The position numbers were made by a program, and so were the translations under genes. This document shows, in pieces, positions 1-6,677 of a stretch of DNA of 9,350 nt. This DNA comes from an uncultured Clostridia bacterium (GTDB lineage: Bacteria > Bacillota > Clostridia > Saccharofermentanales > Fastidiosipilaceae): contig CAMXYS010000058.1 in the NCBI GenBank assembly GCA_947253135.1, positions 1-9,350 of the forward strand, read 5' to 3'. Every line of letters begins with the position of its first letter. The first letter of the stretch is position 1. Under the pieces are notes generated by a model. The model was not told the DNA's origin and did not search any database. It saw only the letters and a program-made list of their open reading frames with translations.

Positions 1-45
1 TTATCCAGGACGTCTCGTGGGCTCGGAGATGTGTATAAGAGACAG
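1..45. other. Residual Illumina Nextera adapter (non-genomic)
   Basis: Positions 12-45 match the Nextera read-2 transposase adapter as I know it, ending in the 19-bp Tn5 mosaic end AGATGTGTATAAGAGACAG at 27-45. Positions 1-11 are probably the i7 index and the last base of the P7 adapter; that part is inference. Genomic sequence therefore starts at about 46. This is a library artefact left on the contig end, not a natural Tn5-type element: there is only one end and no transposase. Confidence 0.97.
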
Positions 46-87
46 GGCTTTGCCGGTTTAATCAACAGCTAAGGCGTGATTTTTTCG

Positions 88-130
88 AAAGATAAAAATT
101 CCCCCGCACTGATCATCTGCACGAGGGAAT
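88..130 (-). terminator. Intrinsic terminator of the rplM-rpsI operon
   Basis: Read on the minus strand, positions 130-119 pair with 109-98 to make a 12-bp stem that includes three G-U wobbles. The loop is the 9 nt at 118-110. A U-rich run (UUUUAUCUUU) follows from about 97 down to 88. It lies about 65 nt after the rpsI stop codon, and no gene is visible between it and the contig end, so it closes the ribosomal operon. Confidence 0.9.
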
Positions 131-144
131 GATTTAAATAACAA

Positions 145-179
145 GCGCCCGCAGACTGTGGGGTCACAGTCCCATGCGC
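145..179 (-). other. Extra hairpin between the rpsI stop and the terminator
   Basis: A perfect 7-bp inverted repeat (154-160 with 165-171, 4-nt loop) sits just after rpsI. Flanking GCGC copies at 145-148 and 176-179 could close an outer stem. There is no U-run directly after it, so it is not itself a convincing intrinsic terminator. It may stabilise the 3' end of the transcript or be incidental. The pairing is visible directly; any function is inference. Confidence 0.4.
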
Positions 180-195
180 CGGTGACACTATAAGA

Positions 196-597
196 TTAGC
201 GCTTAGAGTACTGACCGGCCTTACGAGCCTTCTTCAAACCGTACTTCTTCCGCTCCTTCATCCTGGAGTCTCTGGTCAGAAAACCGGCCGCCTTCAAGGT
301 TGCCTTAAACTGGTCAGTGTCCTCTTCAACCAGGGCTCGAGCCAAACCGTGGCGCACCGCACCGGCCTGGCCGGATATACCACCGCCATGGACTTTACAA
401 ACAACATCAAAACGGCCCTCTGTCCCGGTTTCCGCCAAGGGTTGACGGGCAATCGCGACCAGGGTATCCAAGCCGAAATAATGGTCTAACTCCCTGTCAT
501 TTACTAAAAACTTACCGCTTCCAGGATATACACGGACGCGGGCAACCGATTTCTTACGACGGCCTGTACCATAGGAAAAATTACGTTCAATAGCCAT
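196..597 (-). CDS. rpsI: 30S ribosomal protein S9 (uS9)
   Basis: S9 is a 30S-subunit protein that binds the 16S rRNA 3' major (head) domain and whose C-terminal tail reaches toward the P-site tRNA. The 133-residue product has the normal length. Near the N-terminus it has the family signature YGTGRRKKSVARVRVYPGSG; in the middle it has the GGG-S-GQAGA-RHG-ARAL block (about residues 71-89). It ends in the lysine/arginine-rich tail closing with SKR, the conserved terminus that contacts tRNA. The ATG at 597 is preceded by AAGGAG with a 9-nt spacer. It is the second gene of the rplM-rpsI operon, 26 nt after rplM, which is the standard bacterial arrangement. It ends at TAA and is followed by a hairpin and then a strong terminator. 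Nothing is unusual about the protein itself. Confidence 0.98.
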   Translation of the reverse strand: MAIERNFSYGTGRRKKSVARVRVYPGSGKFLVNDRELDHYFGLDTLVAIARQPLAETGTEGRFDVVCKVHGGGISGQAGAVRHGLARALVEEDTDQFKATLKAAGFLTRDSRMKERKKYGLKKARKAGQYSKR

Positions 598-623
598 TAA
601 CTTTTGCTCCTTCTTTCACTAAA

Positions 624-1052
624 TTAAACCGTCAACACTTCCGGTTGCTGAGCCTCATGTTTGTGGTCTGCTCCGGAATAAACTTTTAATTTTTTAATCA
701 TTTGACGGCCCAGCTTATTTTTCGGCAACATGCCTTTAACAGCTAGCTCAATTACCTTTTCAGGCTTTTTTTGCAACATGGTTGCATAGTTAATGGACCG
801 CAAACCACCCGGATAACCGGTGTTGTAGTTGTAGTGCTTTTGCATCAATTTTTTACCGGTCAGGTTGACCTTTTCCGCATTGATCACGATGACATAGTCA
901 CCACAATCGGCGTGCGGTGTGTAGATGGGCTTATTTTTGCCCATAATCACCATGGCCACCTCTGTTGCCAGACGACCTAAGGTTTTACCTTCAGCGTCTA
1001 CCATATACCACTTGCGCTGCACATCATCGGCTTTTGCCATATATGTAGTCAT
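624..1052 (-). CDS. rplM: 50S ribosomal protein L13 (uL13)
   Basis: L13 is an early-assembly 50S protein that binds 23S rRNA. The product is 142 residues, the usual family length, if translation begins at the ATG at 1052. Recognisable blocks are KWYMVDAEGKTLGRLATEVA near the N-terminus, then GKNKPIYTPHADCGDYVIVINA, GGLRSINYATML and AVKGMLPKNKLGR. An in-frame upstream start at 1109 would add 19 residues (MAFRQVSSPV...). I reject it because that stretch has no L13 similarity and contains a leader hairpin. The 1052 start has GGAGAG six bases upstream. The gene is first in the rplM-rpsI operon, with a near-consensus promoter at 1143-1172 and a leader of about 80 nt. L13 is known to be feedback-regulated through its leader in several Bacillota. 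Confidence 0.97.
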   Translation of the reverse strand: MTTYMAKADDVQRKWYMVDAEGKTLGRLATEVAMVIMGKNKPIYTPHADCGDYVIVINAEKVNLTGKKLMQKHYNYNTGYPGGLRSINYATMLQKKPEKVIELAVKGMLPKNKLGRQMIKKLKVYSGADHKHEAQQPEVLTV

Positions 1053-1072
1053 TCTTCTCTCTCCATCCTCTG

Positions 1073-1104
1073 TTTTAGTGACAGGTGACGACACTTGTCT
1101 AAAA
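1073..1104 (-). promoter_or_regulatory. rplM leader hairpin (candidate L13 leader)
   Basis: In the minus-strand transcript, 1104-1100 pairs with 1077-1073 (UUUUA/UAAAA). Then 1099-1096 pairs with 1083-1080 (GACA/UGUC) across a 2-nt bulge. After an A-C mismatch, 1094-1092 pairs with 1087-1085, closing a UCGU loop. The 12-bp interrupted stem ends about 9 nt before the rplM Shine-Dalgarno sequence at 1059-1064. This is where an L13 autoregulatory leader would sit in Bacillota. I could not compare it with the Rfam L13_leader model, so the family assignment is inference. Confidence 0.5.
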
Positions 1105-1142
1105 GCCACATAATGGTCGCCCCTGTTTTTGTCAGCTCGTCT

Positions 1143-1172
1143 ATTCTATGGGCTGAATAGAAGCTTTGTCAA
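1143..1172 (-). promoter_or_regulatory. Sigma-A-type promoter of rplM-rpsI
   Basis: On the minus strand a perfect -35 box TTGACA (1172-1167) is followed by an 18-bp spacer and the -10 box TAGAAT (1148-1143), one mismatch from consensus. The predicted start of transcription is near 1136, giving a leader of about 84 nt before the rplM ATG. It lies between the yfhO stop and rplM, as expected for a strong ribosomal-protein promoter. Confidence 0.88.
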
Positions 1173-1194
1173 GGCTAAGTTCAATTTAACCCGA

Positions 1195-1240
1195 TTTTTC
1201 TTCTATTTTCTTTGTTTTTCGATGTTTTTCTCGTGTTTTT
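1195..1240. promoter_or_regulatory. Phased A-tract block upstream of the rplM promoter
   Basis: Five T-tracts on the plus strand (A-tracts on the coding strand) lie at 1195-1199, 1206-1209, 1215-1219, 1225-1229 and 1236-1240. Successive starts are 11, 9, 10 and 11 bp apart, close to one helical turn. Such phasing gives intrinsically curved DNA. The block begins about 22 bp upstream of the rplM -35 box, where it could act as an extended UP-like or curvature activator. No intrinsic terminator for yfhO is seen in this intergenic region. Confidence 0.6.
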
Positions 1241-1272
1241 GCTCAATGCGAACAGGGCTAATTTCAAATAAC

Positions 1273-4200
1273 TTACTCCCAACCGGTCTCCGACTTGCCG
1301 TCATCCGGTGGTGAGGCAGGATCTGCTGTGACCGCCGGCTCAACCGGTGCTGACCTCGCTCGGTCAGCTGCAGGTTTTTCCTCAGCAGCTGAAGCCGACA
1401 ACTGTTCTTGACTGCCTCCGGCACCTAATGCTCGCTGCCAGGCCGGCCTGCTTTTGGCCGCCAGCACGCGTTTTGTCGGTTGGCCGGCAGGCCGATTATC
1501 CGCATCTGCTGTTTCTGCGCCGCAGTCTGACCAATCCCAGTCTAACAACTCCGGTGCCGCCTCCGCGGTCGGCCCCCCCCGGCCCGGTCCGGCCGGTTCT
1601 CCCACTTCAGTAAATCCGGCTGCAATATCCGGCGCAACTGCGGCCTTGCTTAAAGCCTCTCCCGGGCGGTCTTCGCACGATACGAAGCCGGCCGACACCG
1701 GTCCTAAGTGATCTTTTAACAGCCTGTCAAAGTCAAAATTCGATCCGGCCGGTTGACGCCGCCGGCGGAGCTCAGTCAAGGCAAAAAGAATAAATAAGAC
1801 AACCAGGCTCACACTTGTCACTCCCACGCCTACATAAAAGCGGGGTGGCACAAAAGTCATAGACAACCGGTGTTCACCGGCCCCCGCCGGCACCAAGGTG
1901 AGTCCATCTGCTAAAGGCTCAGCCTGAACCGGCACGCCGTCAACCTCAACCTGCCAGGCGGCATCATAAGGGATGCTTAAAAACAGGTAGCCCGGCTGGG
2001 TCAGGTTAAAGGCACCGCTCAAGTGGTTGTCCGTGAACTGTTCCACTTGCAAACCTTGACTGCCCCAATCGGCCACAGCCAGTCGGTAGGCCTCCATATC
2101 AAGCCCTGCCGCCATCAGCCGCACCTGACCGGCTCCGTCCTCCTTAGCCGTCACCTTGACACGGACCACATCACCGGCCTTTCTAAAACCGGCATCCACC
2201 ATCTCCTGTTCATTGATATTGACAGTCGTAATATTTTGTCCTGTCTCTGCTCCGGCGGCTGCTTCCACGGACCCCGGCTCAACCGGCTCTACCGGCCCAA
2301 CTCCCGGCTGAGAGCTGTGGTAACTCAATTCAAAATCAGCCGCCTTGTCCGGGTCGAAATAAAAATAAACATGCTGGTCTTGCCGGACGGTCAAACTTGC
2401 CTCGAAAGTCATGCCGGTCTGTCCCGCCAGCCGGTCGACAGTATAACCACCCACAGCAGTGCCGTTTCCCGCTCCGGCGCCGGCAATATTTTGAATTGTT
2501 AAGTCCAAGGGCTGCAGCAACTCACCGGCTGCTCCGGCCGCCTGGAAAAGGCGGTTTTGATTGACGAAAGGATTCAGTTCCTCCCCCCGCCAGCCGGCTA
2601 TGCCCGCCGGCACACCGAAACCTACCGGTAAAGTACCCTCTTGTCGGTAAATGTGACCTTGCTCTCCGGCCGGGGCGACCTCCTGCAACAGAGGATCATC
2701 CATCACACTCTCTTTATTCAGTAAGTAGCGGATATTGAAGATGGCATTCAATGGGGCGGTGGAGGCGGTGTACTTATAGCTGTTGATATTATTTCCGTGA
2801 AAACCCAAGCTGCGCATAAAACGGGCTGTATTCTCTGCACTGGTCGATGAAAAAATAGTAAAGCCTCTGTAGTTATAGAGCGCCGGACTGTTGGTCGTCT
2901 TCTGCTGGACCATCTCCAACCGCCAAAAATCGGGGTCTTGTTTTTCCAACTCTGCCACTGCCGCCCGCAGCTCAGCAATATCATTATTGAAATCCTGCCG
3001 CCGCGTGAAATACTCTTTGCTGTCGATAGCGCTCAAAGACATAATGCTGTTGATACACAATTCCGCTACACAAATAATGGCGATCAGAGCCGCTGTCCGA
3101 TGTAGCGTCTCCTGACCGCGCAGGAAGGTCAAGGTGAATAGAAAATAGAGAGCCACAATGACGATCGTCAAGTAGACAGTCGCATGGTCAACCGCCTCTG
3201 GCGTGACCACCTCGGCCAGGACCGCATAAACCAAGCCGACAGCAAAGGCCCCCGTCACAGCTGATTTTTTGAGTTGACGCAAACCCATCAGCAGGCGAAA
3301 ACCCATTACTAAAACCAGGAAGACATAGACGAATGAGTAGCGGTAAGGCAATTGGTTAGGATAGTGCAGCCCATGCCAGATGAAGTCTAGGCCATTGATG
3401 TTAAAACTTAAAAACAAAAAAACTAAAAGCCCCATATGTAACAGCCGTTCCTGCAAGCGGATATGCTTGGCTACCGCATAGAGGGGAAGGAGGGCAAAGG
3501 TGAGGACCCCGGCATAAATATTGGGCAGGCCCTCGCGAATGGAGGGGGCGACCCCGACCATATGACGCCCCATAAATTCGAAAAGACTAAAGCGGGCGTT
3601 CCAAACTTCCGGAAACTGATCGCGCATTGCTGAAGTATGGGTTAAGGCCAAATAAGTCGGCAGTGTCATGACGGCAGAAATTGCCACTGCCAGCAGGGTA
3701 AACAAGAACATCTGGCCGGCCCGTTTGGCAAAATAGCGCACTGGGGCCACTCGGGCCGGCTTAAGGTAAGGCGCGAGACTGAAATAGGCCACAAAAAAAT
3801 AAGGAACTGTAAAAATACAGATAAACATGGCGACATAGTAGTTAATCACCAAAGCTGCAGCCAAAGTGAGGGAATAGAGGAGAAATTTACCCTCTCTGAT
3901 CAGCCGGTGCACACCCAGCATGACGAGAGGGAGTAGCACCACGCCGTCCAACCACATAATATTCCAAGCAAAGGTGATCACAAAACCGGACAGCGCATAA
4001 AAGGTCCCTGCCAGAACCAAGGCAAAATGAGTAGCTGTCTCTTTCTTATTGACCGGCCCTGTGGGATCGCCGGTTGAAATACTGTTGACCCCCCAAAAGC
4101 AGTAGGCTCGACGCAAAAAATGAGCAAAGGTTAAACCGGCCAAGCCGACCTTAATTAAAGTCAATATGATGACTGCATCGCTGACCGTAGCAGCGGGAAA

Positions 4201-4719
4201 GAGCAAGAGCAAAACATTTAAGGGTGAACCTAAATAGTAGGCCGTCAGGGCCAAAAAATTGGTGCCCAAGCCGATATTCCAATCATAAAAAAGATTGCCG
4301 CCACCTACCAGCTTGTCTCTTAAACCGGCCAAAAAGGGTGCGTACTGGTGGTAAAGGTCGATCGTTAAAGAGGTCTTTTCGCCGATAAAAGGGAAGATGC
4401 CAAGCGTCAGATAGGAAGCGGTCAAAATTAAAACCGGCAACAAAAAAGTCCACAACAAGGCCTGCTTAGAGCTCAAAAAGAGAGGTCTTTTACGCCTCTG
4501 CCCAAGTGGCGACAAGCCCTTTTTCCGTCGCCTGCGAACCCGGCTCCGCCCAGCAGCTCCAGCGCCGGTTCCCACCGCTTTGTCTGCACCGGCAGCTTCG
4601 GCCGGCGCGGCCTGGCCTGCCGCTACTGCCCGCCTGTCCTTGGGTTCTCCCTCTTCGTGAAAGGTTACTTGTCTGACCTGACTGATAGGTCCCGGCAGCT
4701 CGTGCTTGTCTTTTTTCAC
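1273..4719 (-). CDS. YfhO-family GT-C membrane glycosyltransferase, long form
   Basis: This 1148-residue membrane protein belongs to the YfhO family, polyprenyl-phosphate-sugar-dependent GT-C enzymes. In Bacillus subtilis YfhO works with CsbB to put GlcNAc on lipoteichoic acid; the acceptor here is unknown. Residues 1-85 are a soluble Ala/Gly-rich and then strongly basic leader (RVRRRRKKG at 60-68). Many membrane segments span about 87-550. The first extracytoplasmic loop has the IDLYHQYAPF motif with D121, a likely catalytic acid by analogy with GT-C enzymes. NQLPYRYSFV (455-464) and FNIRYLLNK (661-669) are family-like. A large extracytoplasmic domain covers about 560-955, and a last membrane helix about 960-982. 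A disordered acidic, Pro/Ala-rich tail of about 165 residues ends the protein. Family members are usually near 850-900 residues, so both ends are extended. The start is GTG at 4719, one base after the rsmI stop, with GTGGAG inside rsmI, implying translational coupling. Confidence 0.9.
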   Translation of the reverse strand: MKKDKHELPGPISQVRQVTFHEEGEPKDRRAVAAGQAAPAEAAGADKAVGTGAGAAGRSRVRRRRKKGLSPLGQRRKRPLFLSSKQALLWTFLLPVLILTASYLTLGIFPFIGEKTSLTIDLYHQYAPFLAGLRDKLVGGGNLFYDWNIGLGTNFLALTAYYLGSPLNVLLLLFPAATVSDAVIILTLIKVGLAGLTFAHFLRRAYCFWGVNSISTGDPTGPVNKKETATHFALVLAGTFYALSGFVITFAWNIMWLDGVVLLPLVMLGVHRLIREGKFLLYSLTLAAALVINYYVAMFICIFTVPYFFVAYFSLAPYLKPARVAPVRYFAKRAGQMFLFTLLAVAISAVMTLPTYLALTHTSAMRDQFPEVWNARFSLFEFMGRHMVGVAPSIREGLPNIYAGVLTFALLPLYAVAKHIRLQERLLHMGLLVFLFLSFNINGLDFIWHGLHYPNQLPYRYSFVYVFLVLVMGFRLLMGLRQLKKSAVTGAFAVGLVYAVLAEVVTPEAVDHATVYLTIVIVALYFLFTLTFLRGQETLHRTAALIAIICVAELCINSIMSLSAIDSKEYFTRRQDFNNDIAELRAAVAELEKQDPDFWRLEMVQQKTTNSPALYNYRGFTIFSSTSAENTARFMRSLGFHGNNINSYKYTASTAPLNAIFNIRYLLNKESVMDDPLLQEVAPAGEQGHIYRQEGTLPVGFGVPAGIAGWRGEELNPFVNQNRLFQAAGAAGELLQPLDLTIQNIAGAGAGNGTAVGGYTVDRLAGQTGMTFEASLTVRQDQHVYFYFDPDKAADFELSYHSSQPGVGPVEPVEPGSVEAAAGAETGQNITTVNINEQEMVDAGFRKAGDVVRVKVTAKEDGAGQVRLMAAGLDMEAYRLAVADWGSQGLQVEQFTDNHLSGAFNLTQPGYLFLSIPYDAAWQVEVDGVPVQAEPLADGLTLVPAGAGEHRLSMTFVPPRFYVGVGVTSVSLVVLFILFALTELRRRRQPAGSNFDFDRLLKDHLGPVSAGFVSCEDRPGEALSKAAVAPDIAAGFTEVGEPAGPGRGGPTAEAAPELLDWDWSDCGAETADADNRPAGQPTKRVLAAKSRPAWQRALGAGGSQEQLSASAAEEKPAADRARSAPVEPAVTADPASPPDDGKSETGWE
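1573..1580 (-). repeat. G8 homopolymer inside the yfhO-type gene
   Basis: Eight consecutive C on the plus strand (G on the coding strand) encode the end of R1047 plus G1048 and G1049 in the disordered C-terminal tail. A one-base slip would change or truncate about the last 100 residues without touching the membrane enzyme. It could be a contingency tract or simply a GC-rich low-complexity stretch. Confidence 0.6.
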
Positions 4720-4720
4720 T

Positions 4721-5695
4721 TTATTTCTCCACCTGTTCGATTAAATGTTCAGTTACCAATAAATCCTTAATGGCCTGTACTTTTTCATAAAGTTGATTTT
4801 TGCTTAAATTTTCCGCCGGGTCTGCCCGGTCCAGCAAGCGTTTGACAATTTCTTTGACGCGCCTTCCCGCCAACAGGTCAGCTGTGACCAAGGCGGTCAG
4901 GCCCGGCTCTGACAAACCTCCACCGGCAGCAAGGAAAGCCTGCTCACCAGCCCTTCCGGTCAGGTGCTCACCCAAAGTGGCCGCATCTTCGGCCGGGATC
5001 ACAAGTTCACCGCCCCCCTCATTTAAATCCAAAACTAAAACATATTCACCTCGCGGCTCTTGATTTTTATATTTATCAATTGCTTCGCTCACCGTCAAGT
5101 TGAGAAACTCTTCATGCAGCTTGGTCATCTCACGGGCTAAACACAGGGGGCGGTCCGACCAGCCCAGCTGTGCCAAATCTGCCAAAGTGCGGCGCAGGCG
5201 GTGAGGTGCCTCATACAAAACCAAAAGTAGGCCGGACAAGTTTTTTAAGCAAGCTAAGTCTGCCCTTCGTCTTTTCTTGTCTGCGGCTAAAAAACCGGCG
5301 AAATAAAAATGGGCAGTCCGGAAGCCGGAGGCAGCCAAAGCAGTTGTGACAGCACTGGGGCCGGGCACCGTCTCAACCGGGATTCCGGCGCAGTGGCAGG
5401 CAGCGACCAAAGCTGCCCCCGGGTCAGATATACAAGGCATGCCGGCATCACTCACCAGGGCCAAGCTTTTCCCGGCTTCCAACTCCGTCATCAAAAAGGG
5501 CAGTCGTTCTTGGGTGTTATGTTCATGGAAGCTGGTCAAGGGAGCTGTAATATCGAAAGCATTAAGCAGACGACCGGTCACCCGGGTATCTTCTGCTGCA
5601 ACCCGGTCCACCTCCTGCAAAACAGCAATCGCGCGCGGGGAAAAATCCCGCAAGTTACCGATCGGTGTGCCTACAATATAAAGCTTTCCTGTCAC
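4721..5695 (-). CDS. rsmI: 16S rRNA (cytidine-1402 2'-O)-methyltransferase
   Basis: RsmI uses S-adenosylmethionine to 2'-O-methylate C1402 of 16S rRNA in the decoding centre. It is a tetrapyrrole-methylase-fold protein. Numbering from the upstream ATG, the family motifs appear in order: LYIVGTPIGNLRD (7-19), VAAEDTR (34-40), VSDAGMPCISDPG (83-95, the SAM-site loop), VPGPSA (112-117), YEAPHR (163-168) and AREMTKLHEE (189-198). A C-terminal helical region of about 80 residues follows. An ATG at 5701 would overlap the trmN6 stop as ATGA, but its GGAG (5706-5703) would be only 1 nt away. The GTG at 5695 has that same GGAG at a 7-nt spacing, so I prefer GTG, giving 324 residues. It lies between trmN6 and the yfhO-type gene in a coupled operon. 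Bacillus has yazA between these two methyltransferases; here it is absent. Confidence 0.95.
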   Translation of the reverse strand: MTGKLYIVGTPIGNLRDFSPRAIAVLQEVDRVAAEDTRVTGRLLNAFDITAPLTSFHEHNTQERLPFLMTELEAGKSLALVSDAGMPCISDPGAALVAACHCAGIPVETVPGPSAVTTALAASGFRTAHFYFAGFLAADKKRRRADLACLKNLSGLLLVLYEAPHRLRRTLADLAQLGWSDRPLCLAREMTKLHEEFLNLTVSEAIDKYKNQEPRGEYVLVLDLNEGGGELVIPAEDAATLGEHLTGRAGEQAFLAAGGGLSEPGLTALVTADLLAGRRVKEIVKRLLDRADPAENLSKNQLYEKVQAIKDLLVTEHLIEQVEK

Positions 5696-5697
5696 CG

Positions 5698-6660
5698 TCA
5701 TACTCCTTCCCCCGTTTCTTCAAAACAGACCACCGGGTCCTCGGGCCTGGCCTCATAGGCAGTTGTCCTGCCGATAAAGGCCCGCATCGCCTCAGTATAG
5801 AGGCGGTTTTGGCCCCTCACCGGCAGGGGCGCAGCCAAATTAAAAGAGCCGGGCCGGCCGTGCTTGACGGCACTCAAAAGAACTGTTGTCGGCTTTTTAC
5901 CGACTTCCGGCTGGACTAATAACATATCTTTAGGGGTAAGTCGGCAGCTGTCCAAGTCGGCCATTAACTCCGGCAAGCGGTCCGGCCGGTGGGAGAAAAC
6001 AAAGCGGCCTTGCGGCTTTAATAAGCGGTCCACCAGGCCGCAGATTTCTATAAAGCTGACTGCTACTTCCTCTCTAGCCGCCCGCTTTTCATAGGCGACA
6101 GAGGACAAAAGATCTGCTTCCGTCTCCTGTCGCCCGGCTGTCTCCTGCCGGCCGTCAAAGCCGCGCGCCGGCACACCGTAAGGAGGATTGCAAATGACCA
6201 TGTCGAAAGCATACTCCTTTATCCCTTCCGGCAGAGGAGCGCTACCTCTAGACAAGCTACGGATATCGGCTTGCACGGTTCGCAGGGAAGCCTCCAAGCT
6301 GTTCAAACGGATATTTCTGCGCATCACATCAACCTGACGAGGGAACAACTCCAGGCCAATTCCCTGAGCCTGCGGGCAGACGGCTTGAAAAAGAATGGTG
6401 ATAATACCACACTGGCTACCTAAATCTAAATATGAAAGTGAACGCTTCCCCCTGGCGAGGCCTACTTGACGGGCGGCAAAATGAGTTAAAAGAACCGCGT
6501 CCTCACCGTAGCGAAAGCCGTCCTTTTTCTGGATCAAGCGAAAATTCCCCCGCTGCAAATCTTCCAGGGTCTCGTCTGCAAAAACCATAACATGCCTTAT
6601 TTTCCTCTTGGATTCAACCGGCCGTCCGGTCTCTGCCGCGTCTTGATTTTTTTGTTCCAT
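5698..6660 (-). CDS. trmN6: tRNA1(Val) (adenine-37-N6)-methyltransferase, TrmN6/YabB
   Basis: A class I SAM-dependent methyltransferase of the TrmN6/YfiC/YabB family, which N6-methylates A37 of tRNA1(Val). From the ATG at 6660 it is 320 residues. It has the typical N-terminal ETLEDLQRGNFRLIQ...YGEDAVLLTHFA segment, the SAM-binding motif YLDLGSQCGIITILF at about 77-91, GIGLELF at about 100-106, and catalytic NPPYG at about 158-162. The reading frame stays open upstream to a TTG at 6828, but that start lies in the ferredoxin terminator. An ATG at 6798 overlaps a TATAAT box and has no Shine-Dalgarno sequence. The 6660 ATG has GGGAG five bases upstream. Another ATG at 6588 would give a core closer to the usual 250 residues, so the start is not certain. 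An imperfect tandem repeat (GRQETA GRQET) sits after NPPY. Synteny with ricT upstream and rsmI downstream supports the call. Confidence 0.9.
   Translation of the reverse strand: MEQKNQDAAETGRPVESKRKIRHVMVFADETLEDLQRGNFRLIQKKDGFRYGEDAVLLTHFAARQVGLARGKRSLSYLDLGSQCGIITILFQAVCPQAQGIGLELFPRQVDVMRRNIRLNSLEASLRTVQADIRSLSRGSAPLPEGIKEYAFDMVICNPPYGVPARGFDGRQETAGRQETEADLLSSVAYEKRAAREEVAVSFIEICGLVDRLLKPQGRFVFSHRPDRLPELMADLDSCRLTPKDMLLVQPEVGKKPTTVLLSAVKHGRPGSFNLAAPLPVRGQNRLYTEAMRAFIGRTTAYEARPEDPVVCFEETGEGV
6122..6157 (-). repeat. Imperfect 18-bp tandem repeat within trmN6
   Basis: Two adjacent 18-nt units (6122-6139 and 6140-6157) match at 14 of 18 positions. They encode a duplicated Gly-Arg-Gln-Glu-Thr stretch in the loop after the NPPY catalytic motif. 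Being in frame, it only lengthens a variable loop. Confidence 0.55.
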
Positions 6661-6677
6661 AACAGCTCCCGCAGCGG

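Noticed and set aside
27..45. Natural Tn5/IS50 end
   Set aside because: The mosaic end is joined to the rest of the Nextera read-2 adapter, so it comes from library preparation.
1053..1109. Upstream in-frame extension of rplM to 1109
   Set aside because: The added residues do not resemble L13, the region forms a leader hairpin, and the Shine-Dalgarno sequence is correctly placed for 1052.
1241..1272. Intrinsic terminator after yfhO
   Set aside because: No stable stem with a following U-run on the minus strand is visible; the sequence there is A-rich in the coding sense.
2023..2502. 159-residue plus-strand open frame antisense to the yfhO-type gene
   Set aside because: It is a shadow of a long, well-supported minus-strand gene; no ribosome binding site or family features are seen.
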